A stretch of 64,000 nt of DNA, taken from positions 4,171 through 68,170 of the forward strand of contig CAZCLF010000007.1 in the NCBI GenBank assembly GCA_964499485.1, in the 5' to 3' direction. This DNA is from Ga0074130 sp964499485. GTDB lineage: Bacteria; Pseudomonadota; Gammaproteobacteria; Burkholderiales; Rhodocyclaceae. The translations under genes and the position numbers were made by a program. The notes beneath the pieces were generated by a model, which made no database searches, had not been told where the DNA came from, and saw only the letters and a list, made by a program, of their open reading frames with translations. Positions 52,901 to 60,907 of the stretch are shown here, one piece after another. Within the stretch, counting starts at the first letter, position 1. Each line of letters starts with the position of its first letter.

Positions 52901-53539
52901 ATGTCACTCCATCTTGGTGATATTGCACCTGACTTTGAACAAGAGTCCAGCGAAGGTCGCATCAAATTTCACGACTGGCTAGGAAACAGCTGGGGCATTC
53001 TGTTTTCCCATCCGGCTGACTTCACCCCCGTTTGCACCACCGAGCTGGGCCTGACCGCCAAGCTCAAGGGCGAGTTTGAAAAGCGTGGCGTCAAGGCCAT
53101 CGCGCTGTCAGTTGACCCCGTCGAGTCGCACAAGCAGTGGATCAAGGACATCAACGAAACTCAAAACACCGTCGTTAATTTCCCGATCATTGCCGATGGC
53201 GATCGCAAGGTGTCCGAGCTGTACGACATGATTCATCCGAACGCCAATGCCACACTGACGGTACGCTCGCTGTTCATCATTGACCCCGCCAAGAAAATTC
53301 GTTTGATCATTACGTATCCAGCCAGCGCAGGACGTAATTTCAACGAAGTCTTGCGGGTCATTGACTCATTACAGCTGACAGATACTCATAGCGTGGCAAC
53401 ACCGGGTAACTGGCAAGACGGTGACGATGTGGTGATCGTGCCTTCGTTGCAGGATCCCGAAATCATCAAGCAGAAATTTCCCAAGGGCTACAAGGCCATC
53501 AAGCCTTACCTACGCATCACGCCGCAACCCAACAAATAG
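52901..53539 (+). CDS. 1-Cys peroxiredoxin (Prx6 family)
   Basis: Thiol peroxidase of 212 residues. The peroxidatic cysteine is in SHPADFTPVCTTELG, and the long C-terminal domain ending KGYKAIKPYLRITPQP is typical of Prx6. GAGGAGAAAAAT precedes the ATG at 52901, and the longer frame from 52823 is rejected. Reduces H2O2 and organic peroxides in the cytoplasm. Confidence 0.95.
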   Translation: MSLHLGDIAPDFEQESSEGRIKFHDWLGNSWGILFSHPADFTPVCTTELGLTAKLKGEFEKRGVKAIALSVDPVESHKQWIKDINETQNTVVNFPIIADGDRKVSELYDMIHPNANATLTVRSLFIIDPAKKIRLIITYPASAGRNFNEVLRVIDSLQLTDTHSVATPGNWQDGDDVVIVPSLQDPEIIKQKFPKGYKAIKPYLRITPQPNK

Positions 53540-53553
53540 TTTTTAGCTTTGCA

Positions 53554-53597
53554 AATAAAAAAGGCCACCTCAGTGTATTGGGGCGGCCTTTTTCTTT
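53554..53597. terminator. Bidirectional intrinsic terminator
   Basis: AAAAAAGGCC ... GGCCTTTTTC with an 18-base inner part, between prx6 and the converging small gene at 53618. Confidence 0.8.
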
Positions 53598-53617
53598 AGG
53601 TGAGTCAGAGGCTTCCG

Positions 53618-53875
53618 CTATTTGGCCTTTTTATCCTTGCCCTTTTGCGGTGTTCCAGAGTGTGAGTTTGAGGTTCCAGAATCACTCATGCGCTCGGATG
53701 CACGGTCTTGGCCTTTATCTTTATCCAAGGAGTGGCTGCTATTCGTGTTCTGAATGCCTTGGCTGCTCATGTGGGGGTCGTGTCCTTTTTCGAGCTTATC
53801 TTTCTTCGCAAAAACAGGTGTGGCAGAAAGCGTGATTGCCAAAATACCGGCAGTAGTGAGTGCGTTGATTTTCAT
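53618..53875 (-). CDS. Small secreted hydrophilic protein, unknown
   Basis: 85 residues: signal peptide MKINALTTAGILAITLSATPVFA, then a Ser/Lys/Asp-rich, probably disordered tail ending KGKDKKAK. CAGGAG lies 6 bases before the ATG at 53875; the ATG at 53881 sits directly on that site and is rejected. No family recognised. Confidence 0.75.
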   Translation of the reverse strand: MKINALTTAGILAITLSATPVFAKKDKLEKGHDPHMSSQGIQNTNSSHSLDKDKGQDRASERMSDSGTSNSHSGTPQKGKDKKAK

Positions 53876-53964
53876 AGACATCTCCTGATCAGGTATAGCG
53901 CGCTACAACTATAGTCCCTAGTTTCACTACAATGGCATGCCTATTTGTAAGAAATGTTGGCTCA

Positions 53965-54117
53965 GTGACTCGCCCTCAACCCTCGCCCTTACCTGTCAAA
54001 GACACAATCCCACCCAGCTACGCTTGGTTGCCCGAGGGCAGCTGGCCTAATCTGCTGGCGTGGCTGGTGACGCGCTTTCCACATCTGGATGTTGATTTTT
54101 TGCGTTGGGATGACTAA
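53965..54117 (+). pseudogene. Truncated 5' copy of the RluA-type pseudouridine synthase gene
   Basis: About 43 codons equal to the start of the intact gene at 55209, from GTG through LPVKDTIPPSYAWLPEG and ending at HLDVD, then a short foreign tail FLRWDD and stop. The nucleotide identity with 55239-55339 ends sharply after 54095. Over 53995-54095 only three bases differ, all silent. It keeps the likely native upstream region but lacks the catalytic domain. Confidence 0.88.
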
Positions 54118-54141
54118 CTAGAATGCGATGGGATCAGTAAG

Positions 54142-55179
54142 GTGGCTCGAAAAATTTACCCAGCACTCCATGGGTTAAGAGGAGTAGCCGTCCTCTACGT
54201 TCTGATTTCGCATCTTGGATTAAATGGATTGTCCTTGATCCCGTTCCCGCATGATGGTGTAGGTAAGGTTGGGGTCTGGATATTTTTTACTTTGAGCGGC
54301 TTTTTACTCACCAAGAATTTTTCCCAAGATATCGAGGTAGGAAGGTCTTTCGAAAAGTCTCTTTACCAATACGCACTGAATCGTATCTTTCGAATCTACC
54401 CACTCTTTGTATGTGTTCTTATCGTTCACCTTCTGATTGGGGATATGAATTTCAGTACTCTTCTTAATCACCTTAGCTTGCAAGCGGGTCAAGATGAGTT
54501 ATGGGCAATATCAGTAGAGTTCCAGTATTACCTTGTGATCCCATTAATTGCTTATGCGGCTATGCGATTACGCTTTCACATATTCTTTTTACTTCTGCTG
54601 CTTGTCATTTATTTAGCAATTTTTTATGGCAACTTATTTCCGGAGAAGGTTTTTTCAACCTCACTGAGCTTGTTGGCTAAGGCAACGCCATTTTTATTGG
54701 GCAGCTTGTTGGCAATTTCGACCTCAACTAGGTTTAAGGCAGACGTAGAGCGCCCTGTTGACCAATATCTATTTGCTATCCCATTAACTGTTTTAGCTTT
54801 TCTGACAGTTAGCTATCGAGCTTTGATGCGTGAGTCGCAGCTTGATTTTATTGATCCATGGTTATCTCTTGCTCTTGGTTTAACGGTTTGCTGGATTATT
54901 TATCTGACAATGCGACCAGGGCCATTAAACGTCATCTTGCAGTGGCAACCCCTAGTCTTTTTAGGTGAAATCAGTTTCAGTGTGTATCTCATACATTTAT
55001 TTGTCATCAGGCTAATGCTTACGTACAGCAGTAATCCGAATGTATTCAACGCATGGGGTGCATTTGGTGCCTCCATATGCATTGCAACAATTTCATATCG
55101 GTTTATTGAGCGCCCGGGGATCAAGCTTGGGCAATTACTGATCCAGTCTATTTCTACTGGTTCAAGAAGACAAAATTGA
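54142..55179 (+). CDS. Acyltransferase 3 family membrane protein (OafA-like), probably acquired
   Basis: Membrane acyltransferase of 345 residues with about ten helices, likely adding acetyl groups to a surface polysaccharide. Family motifs: ALHGLRGVAVLYVLISHLG with the conserved histidine, ELWAISVEFQYYLVIPL, and LGEISFSVYLIHLFVIR. The start is a GTG at 54142. It is visibly AT-rich: 23 of 60 bases at 54541-54600 are G or C, compared with 35 of 60 at 55561-55620 in the next gene. It lies between two copies of the 5' end of that gene. Confidence 0.88.
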   Translation: MARKIYPALHGLRGVAVLYVLISHLGLNGLSLIPFPHDGVGKVGVWIFFTLSGFLLTKNFSQDIEVGRSFEKSLYQYALNRIFRIYPLFVCVLIVHLLIGDMNFSTLLNHLSLQAGQDELWAISVEFQYYLVIPLIAYAAMRLRFHIFFLLLLLVIYLAIFYGNLFPEKVFSTSLSLLAKATPFLLGSLLAISTSTRFKADVERPVDQYLFAIPLTVLAFLTVSYRALMRESQLDFIDPWLSLALGLTVCWIIYLTMRPGPLNVILQWQPLVFLGEISFSVYLIHLFVIRLMLTYSSNPNVFNAWGAFGASICIATISYRFIERPGIKLGQLLIQSISTGSRRQN

Positions 55180-55208
55180 CTTGGATCTGCCAGAGATTCA
55201 ATCTACCT

Positions 55209-56132
55209 GTGACCAAACCGCTTCCACCCCCATTACCCGTCAAAGACACCATTCCACCCAGCTACGCTTGGTTGCCTGAGGGCAGCTGGCCTAATCTGCT
55301 GGCGTGGCTGGTGACGCGCTTTCCACATCTGGATGTTGAGATACTGAAGGATAGGCTGGCGCGTGGCGAGATCGTCGATGAAGCGGGGCGCATCATGGCG
55401 GCCGATACGCCGTACCGTGCCGGTTCTCGCATCTGGTATTACCGCGAGGTGCCGGAAGAAACGCCGGTGCCGTTTGATGAAGTCGTCCTCCATCGCGATG
55501 AACATCTGCTGGTGGTGGATAAGCCGCATTTCCTCGCCACCATTCCCGGCGGGCGCTATCTGCGCGAAACCCTGTTAGCCCGTCTACGCAGCAAGCTCGA
55601 TTTGCCTGAGCTAACGCCGATTCACCGGCTGGATCGTGAGACTGCGGGCTTAGTCTTGTTCTGTATTCATCCACCCAGCCGCGGGGCGTATCAGCAGCTG
55701 TTTGAGCAGCGCAGCGTGAGCAAAGTGTACGAAGCGATTGCGCCGTATCGGTCTGATCTTGTGCTGCCCTTAGTGCATCGCAGTCGTTTAGTGGAGAGCG
55801 GCAAAGAGGGTAGCCATACCGGTGAACAGTTCTTCACCATGCGTGAGGTTGATGGCGAGCCGAATAGTGAAACACGTGTGAGCTTGATGGAACAACGAGG
55901 CGAGCTCGCCAAGTATCAGCTTGAGCCCCACACTGGCCGCAAGCATCAGCTGCGGGCGCATATGCTGTCACTTGGTATGCCGATTCAGAACGACCCCTGG
56001 TATCCCTTTGTTAGCGTGGATAAAGAAGACTTCTCGCAACCCTTGCAGTTGCTAGCGCGGGCGGTAACATTTACCGACCCGCTATCGGGCGAATGCCGTC
56101 GCTTTGAAAGCCAGCGTCAGCTGGCGTGGTAA
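55209..56132 (+). CDS. RluA-family pseudouridine synthase
   Basis: Converts uridine to pseudouridine in rRNA or tRNA; about 307 residues. An S4-like N-terminal part (WLVTRFPHLDVEILKDRLARG) precedes the catalytic HRLDRETAGLVLF with the active aspartate, and PHTGRKHQLRAHML is the other signature. The target base is unknown. The GTG at 55209 matches the start of the truncated copy; a TTG at 55176 overlapping the acyltransferase stop is an alternative. The insertion has cut it from its old upstream region. Confidence 0.88.
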   Translation: MTKPLPPPLPVKDTIPPSYAWLPEGSWPNLLAWLVTRFPHLDVEILKDRLARGEIVDEAGRIMAADTPYRAGSRIWYYREVPEETPVPFDEVVLHRDEHLLVVDKPHFLATIPGGRYLRETLLARLRSKLDLPELTPIHRLDRETAGLVLFCIHPPSRGAYQQLFEQRSVSKVYEAIAPYRSDLVLPLVHRSRLVESGKEGSHTGEQFFTMREVDGEPNSETRVSLMEQRGELAKYQLEPHTGRKHQLRAHMLSLGMPIQNDPWYPFVSVDKEDFSQPLQLLARAVTFTDPLSGECRRFESQRQLAW

Positions 56133-56152
56133 TGCCTGATTCAAGTTGCTGA

Positions 56153-56599
56153 TTATTCGGCGCGCTCAAAGCTAATAATGCTTCGCGTCATCCCGTGCTC
56201 GGCCCAGTTGGGCATCAGGCGCCACGGCGTGAGCACTTGCAGTGAATTGCCATCCAGTTTGAAGAAGCGCGACTGCTCGGTGCCCACCCATTCCGGGTTC
56301 CACGCGACTTCCACCTTGGTGATCCATTTGTCGCCTTCGATGCGATAGCGCCCGGTATAGGCCACCATCGTGTCGAGCAGCTGAGCGTGACCTTCGGCGG
56401 TGTGCTCAGGGTCTGGCTCGCGGCCTTCAGCGGTGAGCATGAAGAACACGCGCCCGGTCGGCAGGAAGGCCACATAACCGGTTGGCTGCTCGCCCATGAC
56501 CTTCAGAATCTTGCCGCTTTCCTGTGCCTCGATTACATAGGAAATCAGCTTCCATGTACCAACCATCGGTGAGCCGTTGTCGTCGTGGCTTGCTTGCAT
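56153..56599 (-). CDS. Lipocalin-like domain protein
   Basis: 148 residues, beta-rich, with MVGTWKLISYVIEAQESGKI and PTGYVAFLPTGRVFFML, the pattern of the Lipocalin_5 family. No signal peptide. Ligand and role unknown. It converges on the pseudouridine synthase gene with 20 bases between. The 151 bases upstream of its start hold no other gene. Confidence 0.82.
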   Translation of the reverse strand: MQASHDDNGSPMVGTWKLISYVIEAQESGKILKVMGEQPTGYVAFLPTGRVFFMLTAEGREPDPEHTAEGHAQLLDTMVAYTGRYRIEGDKWITKVEVAWNPEWVGTEQSRFFKLDGNSLQVLTPWRLMPNWAEHGMTRSIISFERAE

Positions 56600-56750
56600 C
56601 GTCTTGTGTCTCTGAAGAAAGCAGTAACGCTAGTGTATATGCCGGATGGATGACTGATCAACACCCAGCGACACTGTTTTTTTGCGCTGTAAATCGGCAT
56701 TCGTTGTGGTGGTTTCAGTTTATGCCGGCGCCACGCCCACTGATAAATAC

Positions 56751-57821
56751 TCAGTCGGCTTTCGCCACATCGCTGCGCTTGCGGCGCATATCCACCAGCG
56801 TGGCAGCACCCTCGGCGCGGGCGCGCAGTTGGCCGCAGCCACCATCCACATCCTGCCCAGCGCTATTGCGCACCTTGGTCAGCACATAGCGGCTGTGCAG
56901 ATATTTCACGATCTCGCGGATACGTTCGGGGTCCGGGCGCTCGTAGTGGTCATCCAGCCCCGTACCCTCCATGCTGTTGAAGGGGATCACATTGAGCAGG
57001 GCGTACTTGCCTTTAAAGAGTCGCAGGATTTCATCCAGCTCGTCCTGCCCGTCATTAATGCCCTTGAGCAGCGTCCATTGGTATTGGATCGGGTAACCCG
57101 TGGCGCGCGCATAGGCCTCGCCTAATTCCATCAATGCTTCCGGGGCAATCTTTGGTGCGCGCGGAAGCAGGTGGGCGCGTAGATCGGCTTTGGTTGTGTG
57201 TAGCGACAATGCCAGCGCTGGGCGCACGCGCTGCAGCGGCAGCTGTTCAAACACCCGATGGTCGCCCACCGTCGAGAACACCAAATTCTTGTGGCCAATC
57301 CCGCCTTCGGTGCCGAGCAGATCAATCGCTTCCAGCACGTTCTCAAGGTTGTGCGCGGGTTCGCCCATGCCCATGAAAACGACCTTTTTTACCGGCCGCT
57401 TGCGCCGCGCCAACACTACTTGCGCGACGATTTCCAAGCTGCTGAGCTGACGGATCAATCCACTCTTGCCCGTCATGCAAAAGCGGCAACCCACGGCACA
57501 GCCGACTTGGGTAGACACACATAAGCCATCACGCGGCAGCAGCACGCTTTCCACCATCTGCCCATCCGCTAGCTGCACCAGCAGACGGGCGGAATCATCA
57601 GCGCCCGGATGTTCAGAATGGATATGCGCTAAGGCTTCCAGTGTCTCGCTCAGTGCCGGCAAACCGTTGCGTACTGACAGCGGGAGGAAGTTTTCTGATT
57701 TCTGGTGGCGTGTGCCGGCATCCAGCGCCTTGCCATTCAACCACGCACGCAGCACCCGCCCACGATGGATGGGCAGGGCTTTTAGGTCGGTAAGGCGTTG
57801 GTCGAGTTCAGCGAGGCGCAT
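56751..57821 (-). CDS. RlmN/Cfr-family radical SAM RNA methyltransferase
   Basis: 356 residues. The cluster motif CAVGCRFCMTG, FMGMGEPAHNLENV, and the C-terminal cysteine in GQDVDGGCGQL belong to enzymes that methylate adenine 2503 of 23S rRNA or tRNA A37. The N-terminal part is short and divergent from housekeeping RlmN, and it is not next to ndk or hisS, so it may be a second copy. No clear ribosome site precedes the ATG. Confidence 0.85.
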   Translation of the reverse strand: MRLAELDQRLTDLKALPIHRGRVLRAWLNGKALDAGTRHQKSENFLPLSVRNGLPALSETLEALAHIHSEHPGADDSARLLVQLADGQMVESVLLPRDGLCVSTQVGCAVGCRFCMTGKSGLIRQLSSLEIVAQVVLARRKRPVKKVVFMGMGEPAHNLENVLEAIDLLGTEGGIGHKNLVFSTVGDHRVFEQLPLQRVRPALALSLHTTKADLRAHLLPRAPKIAPEALMELGEAYARATGYPIQYQWTLLKGINDGQDELDEILRLFKGKYALLNVIPFNSMEGTGLDDHYERPDPERIREIVKYLHSRYVLTKVRNSAGQDVDGGCGQLRARAEGAATLVDMRRKRSDVAKAD

Positions 57822-57868
57822 GGGGTGTGGATTTTACCCCGTGCGAGAGCGCTTCCCAGTGGATGCAA

Positions 57869-58075
57869 TCAATCTCTTGCGCGCATGCGCGTTTGCACCA
57901 GCGACAACAAGTCTCCCTTGCTCAAACCTTCGCCGACAGTAATGCCGCACGCGGCAGCCTCAGCGAGATGCTCCACATCAGCAGGCTCTTCCTGATCATC
58001 GCGTACAGGGATGGATTGGCGGATCGCATATTCCAGCGTTTTCAGACGCTGGATCAAATTAGAGGTGTTCATCAA
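57869..58075 (-). CDS. Doubtful small hypothetical protein
   Basis: A 68-codon frame (MNTSNLIQRLKTLEYAIRQS ...) in an otherwise empty 316-base gap between the RlmN-like gene and lysR. No ribosome binding site is seen and no family is recognised. Helical and hydrophilic, so it could be real. I see no promoter or repeat in the rest of the gap. Confidence 0.35.
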   Translation of the reverse strand: MMNTSNLIQRLKTLEYAIRQSIPVRDDQEEPADVEHLAEAAACGITVGEGLSKGDLLSLVQTRMRARD

Positions 58076-58137
58076 GCAGAGTGGTGTGGAGGAGGTCGCT
58101 GGGCAACATGCAAGTGATTCTATGTCGTAAGTCCTGC

Positions 58138-59085
58138 TCAGTATGCGTTGAATCGCTGTGCCAGCTTTTGCTTACGGAAGTGGGCGACGACAAAGTCCAC
58201 AAACGCACGCGTCTTGGCAGGAAGAAGTTTTTGCGCCGAGAAGTAAAGCGATAGGGGGCCAGCATCCGCATACCACTCAGGCAGTACGCGTACCAGACGA
58301 TTACTCTCGAGATAGGGCAGGGCATTGGGCATGCTGGTCACGGCAATGCCCAGACCCTGTTCGGCAGCGTCCAGCGAGGCGGTAGGGTCGCTCATGGTCA
58401 TGCGTACTTGCATGTTGATCGGTAACTGTTCCTTGCTGCCAGCGCCCTTTGTGGCTTCCCTGTGGTTAATCAGTGCCCACGGCCGAATGCGGCCCGTCTG
58501 TGGGGAGCGGATGTAGATTCCAGCATGGTCCTTAAGCTGATCTGGGTGCTTGATCGCGGGTTTGTCGGCAAAGTAGTCTTTCGATGCCACCAGCACGATA
58601 TGCGCGCGCGCCAGTTCGCGTGCGACCAAGCCCGGTGGTAATTCAAAGCCGCCGCCAATGGCGGCATCAAAACCCTCAGCGATCAAATCAACCTGGCGAT
58701 TATCGAAATGCCAGTCCGGCATGATGGCCGGGTATTGCCTAAGAAAATTGCTCAGTAGCGGCACGATGTACTCGCAGCCAAAGGCATTGCCCATGCTGAC
58801 CTTTAATGTGCCTGCTGGTTGCCCGTCGGCATCAGCCAGATTGGCAACTGCGCTTTGGATGGTCGCGAGGCTGCTACTGACTTCCTGCAAAAATCGCTCA
58901 CCAGCTTCAGTGAGCTTGAGGCTGCGCGTGCTGCGCTGAAACAGCCGCACACCCAAATTGCTTTCCAGCTTGGCGACATTCTTGCCCACGGCCGCTGCCG
59001 TCAAGCCTAAGCGCCGCGCTGCTTCTGAGAAGCTACCTGCCTCAGCGGTTCGGACAAAGCATTCAATGCTGCTCAGGCTTTCCAT
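58138..59085 (-). CDS. LysR-family transcription regulator
   Basis: 315 residues with the N-terminal helix-turn-helix (SFSEAARRLGLTAAAVGKNV) and C-terminal effector domain. The start at 59085 is chosen because MESLSSIECFVRTAEAG is the family pattern; the frame is open to 59214. Divergent from an SDR gene with a palindrome between, so the SDR gene is its probable target. Confidence 0.92.
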   Translation of the reverse strand: MESLSSIECFVRTAEAGSFSEAARRLGLTAAAVGKNVAKLESNLGVRLFQRSTRSLKLTEAGERFLQEVSSSLATIQSAVANLADADGQPAGTLKVSMGNAFGCEYIVPLLSNFLRQYPAIMPDWHFDNRQVDLIAEGFDAAIGGGFELPPGLVARELARAHIVLVASKDYFADKPAIKHPDQLKDHAGIYIRSPQTGRIRPWALINHREATKGAGSKEQLPINMQVRMTMSDPTASLDAAEQGLGIAVTSMPNALPYLESNRLVRVLPEWYADAGPLSLYFSAQKLLPAKTRAFVDFVVAHFRKQKLAQRFNAY

Positions 59086-59102
59086 ATGAACGACCGTTTC
59101 TA

Positions 59103-59123
59103 TTCGATACCGTTGGTATCGAA
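59103..59123. promoter_or_regulatory. Probable LysR operator
   Basis: TTCGATACC, GTT, GGTATCGAA: a perfect 9-base inverted repeat containing the LysR T-N11-A pattern, 17 bases before the lysR ATG and about 100 before the SDR ATG. Confidence 0.78.
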
Positions 59124-59225
59124 AGAATATACAGATTATGGTCTTATCACAAGCAAATGATCGGCGGATAGTTCGCTCCATGGCAACGCAATAACGCAGC
59201 GCCAAACCACTCAAGGAGAAACATC

Positions 59226-60005
59226 ATGTCGAACGCAAACATCAACACCCAAGCCGTTTCCAACCATCTGACCACCAAGGTTGCTTTCATTCAAGGCGGC
59301 TCGCGCGGCATCGGCGCCGCCATTGCTAAGCGCCTTGCTAAGGACGGTGCTGCCATCGCACTGACCTACGCTAGCTCGCCCGACAAAGCACAGGATGTCG
59401 TCAATGAAATCGAAGCCGCAGGCGGCCGCGCCATTGCCATCAAGGCTGACAGTGCCAATCCAATCCAACTCAAAGCAGCCATTCAGCTGGCTGCAGACAC
59501 TTACGGCAAGATCGATATTCTGGTGAACAATGCAGGCGTGCTTGCACTTGGCAATGTCGCGGATGCCGAGTTCAGCCTTGAAGAGATAGACCGCATTCTG
59601 GCCGTCAATGTGCGCAGTGTCATCCTCGCTTCACAAGCGGTGGTCAAGCATATGGATAAGGGTGGCCGCATCATCACTATCGGCAGCACTAATTCAGACC
59701 GTATGCCCTTTGTCGGTGGCTCCATCTACGCGATGAGCAAGTCCGCTATCGTTGGCCTGACCAAGGGGCTGGCCCGCGATCTCGGCCCGCTCGGTATCAC
59801 CGTCAATAACGTCCAGCCCGGCCCCATTGATACCGAAATGAATCCGGCCGACAGCGAGTTTGCCGAAAGCCTGCTGGGTCTGATGGCCTCAGGTCGCTAC
59901 GGCAAGGTCGAAGAAGTCGCCGGCTTTGTTTCCTATCTCGCCGGCCCGGAGGCGGCTTACATCACCGGTGCAAGCCTGTTGATTGATGGCGGGTTTGCGG
60001 CTTAA
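59226..60005 (+). CDS. Short-chain dehydrogenase/reductase
   Basis: NAD(P)-dependent oxidoreductase of 259 residues. FIQGGSRGIGAAIAKRLA binds the cofactor, NNAGV is present, and the catalytic residues are in ITIGSTNSD and YAMSKSAIVG. Similar to 3-oxoacyl-ACP reductases; substrate unknown. CAAGGAGAAACATC precedes the ATG. Its stop codon TAA lies inside the core site of the last attC of the cassette array. Confidence 0.92.
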   Translation: MSNANINTQAVSNHLTTKVAFIQGGSRGIGAAIAKRLAKDGAAIALTYASSPDKAQDVVNEIEAAGGRAIAIKADSANPIQLKAAIQLAADTYGKIDILVNNAGVLALGNVADAEFSLEEIDRILAVNVRSVILASQAVVKHMDKGGRIITIGSTNSDRMPFVGGSIYAMSKSAIVGLTKGLARDLGPLGITVNNVQPGPIDTEMNPADSEFAESLLGLMASGRYGKVEEVAGFVSYLAGPEAAYITGASLLIDGGFAA

Positions 60006-60071
60006 CGTTGGAGGTAAGGGGTGCGCAGCCGGCCTGCCGGCGGAGCATCCCTCTTGACCGAAAGGTTAGAG
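60000..60071 (-). repeat. attC site of the HEPN cassette
   Basis: On the minus strand: core CTCTAAC (60071-60065), arm GGTCAAGAGGGATGC, centre GCCGGC-AG-GCCGGC, arm CACCCCTTACC, and end core GTTAAGC (60006-60000), an exact GTTRRRY. Pairing GGT/AAG/GGG with CCC/CTT/ACC leaves single unpaired bases (C, A, A) on one arm, like the extrahelical bases of integron attC sites. Confidence 0.86.
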
Positions 60072-60072
60072 G

Positions 60073-60807
60073 TCATTTGATGATAGACCTCGACAAGTTT
60101 AACCGCTGCTTCATTAGGTGTTCGGCTATGGCCTTGATGATTGGCATATCGGCTGAGAGCCTATGAACATCATTGATGTTGTCTGGGTCAACAAGCGAAT
60201 TGGTATTGGCGTGTGCGACAGCGCACCGTCCAGACTCGTACAGGTAGGTAGGCACGTCTTGATGAATTGGCGATAGCTGAGATATCCGATTTAAAGCACG
60301 TTGATCACCAATTAACGGAAGTGTGGTTCGTATGCCATCGACCAATTCATTGGTTCGATTTCTCCATCGGTCAACCCAAAATATGTTGAGTATTTTGAAG
60401 TAGCCGAGAAAGGCATAAGGAACGCTATTTATTGATCTGGCTTCGCGATAAATTGCCAAAGCTAATTGCGCATCGTCAGAGGTGTCAAGAACTCGACCAA
60501 ATGGAAATGCGACAGATGATCCAGTCATCCGCGGCTGTCGAGGAACCGCAACAGGGCAAGGGTTACCGGACCAACCAAACAGGTTCTCCAAGCCTTGATC
60601 GTCACACCACGATAGGACACTCAAAAAACGATTAATGAGTGTAAGTCCATCTTCGTGGGTGATGTCGACGAGATTCAGGTGAACTGATTGCTCAGTATCG
60701 TTGGTCGCAGGTTTCAGCAATAGCGTATGCCCACCAAATTGTACTTCTACCTCATTAGTTGGCCAGATAGCCCCGCCCCTTACACCTATTTGCAACCAGC
60801 CACCCAT
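60073..60807 (-). CDS. Cassette protein with HEPN-like R-x4-H motif
   Basis: 244 residues. The C-terminal half (about 115-235) is helical and contains GRCAVAHAN with R194 and H199, the R-x4-H pattern of HEPN nucleases, after helices IYREARSINSVPYAFLGYFK. The N-terminal half is beta-rich. It recalls proteins annotated MauJ, from memory and unchecked. It begins MGGWLQIG; the cassette core supplies GAGGT 9 bases before the ATG, and the stop codon overlaps the downstream core. Inferred role: RNA-targeting defence or toxin protein. Confidence 0.78.
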   Translation of the reverse strand: MGGWLQIGVRGGAIWPTNEVEVQFGGHTLLLKPATNDTEQSVHLNLVDITHEDGLTLINRFLSVLSWCDDQGLENLFGWSGNPCPVAVPRQPRMTGSSVAFPFGRVLDTSDDAQLALAIYREARSINSVPYAFLGYFKILNIFWVDRWRNRTNELVDGIRTTLPLIGDQRALNRISQLSPIHQDVPTYLYESGRCAVAHANTNSLVDPDNINDVHRLSADMPIIKAIAEHLMKQRLNLSRSIIK

Positions 60808-60818
60808 GGGAGTATGAC

Positions 60819-60890
60819 CTCTAACGTAGAATTCACCGGCGCTGCGCGGCTTTATCGCGCAGCGTCCGTGTGGACTGCCGGGTTATAACC
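60819..60890 (-). repeat. attC site of the lipoprotein cassette
   Basis: On the minus strand: core GGTTATAAC (near 60890-60882), then CAC[A]CGG[A]CGCTGCGCG, loop ATAAAGC, CGCGCAGCGCCGGTG, and end core GTTAGAG (60825-60819). The 9-bp inner stem is perfect and two single A bases stay unpaired three bases apart on the same arm. Sequence differs from the other two sites but the shape is the same. Confidence 0.84.
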
Positions 60891-60907
60891 CGCCAACCCA
60901 TTTGGGA

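Noticed and set aside
53910..53915. TATAGT as the native promoter of the truncated pseudouridine synthase copy
   Set aside because: No acceptable -35 at the right distance.
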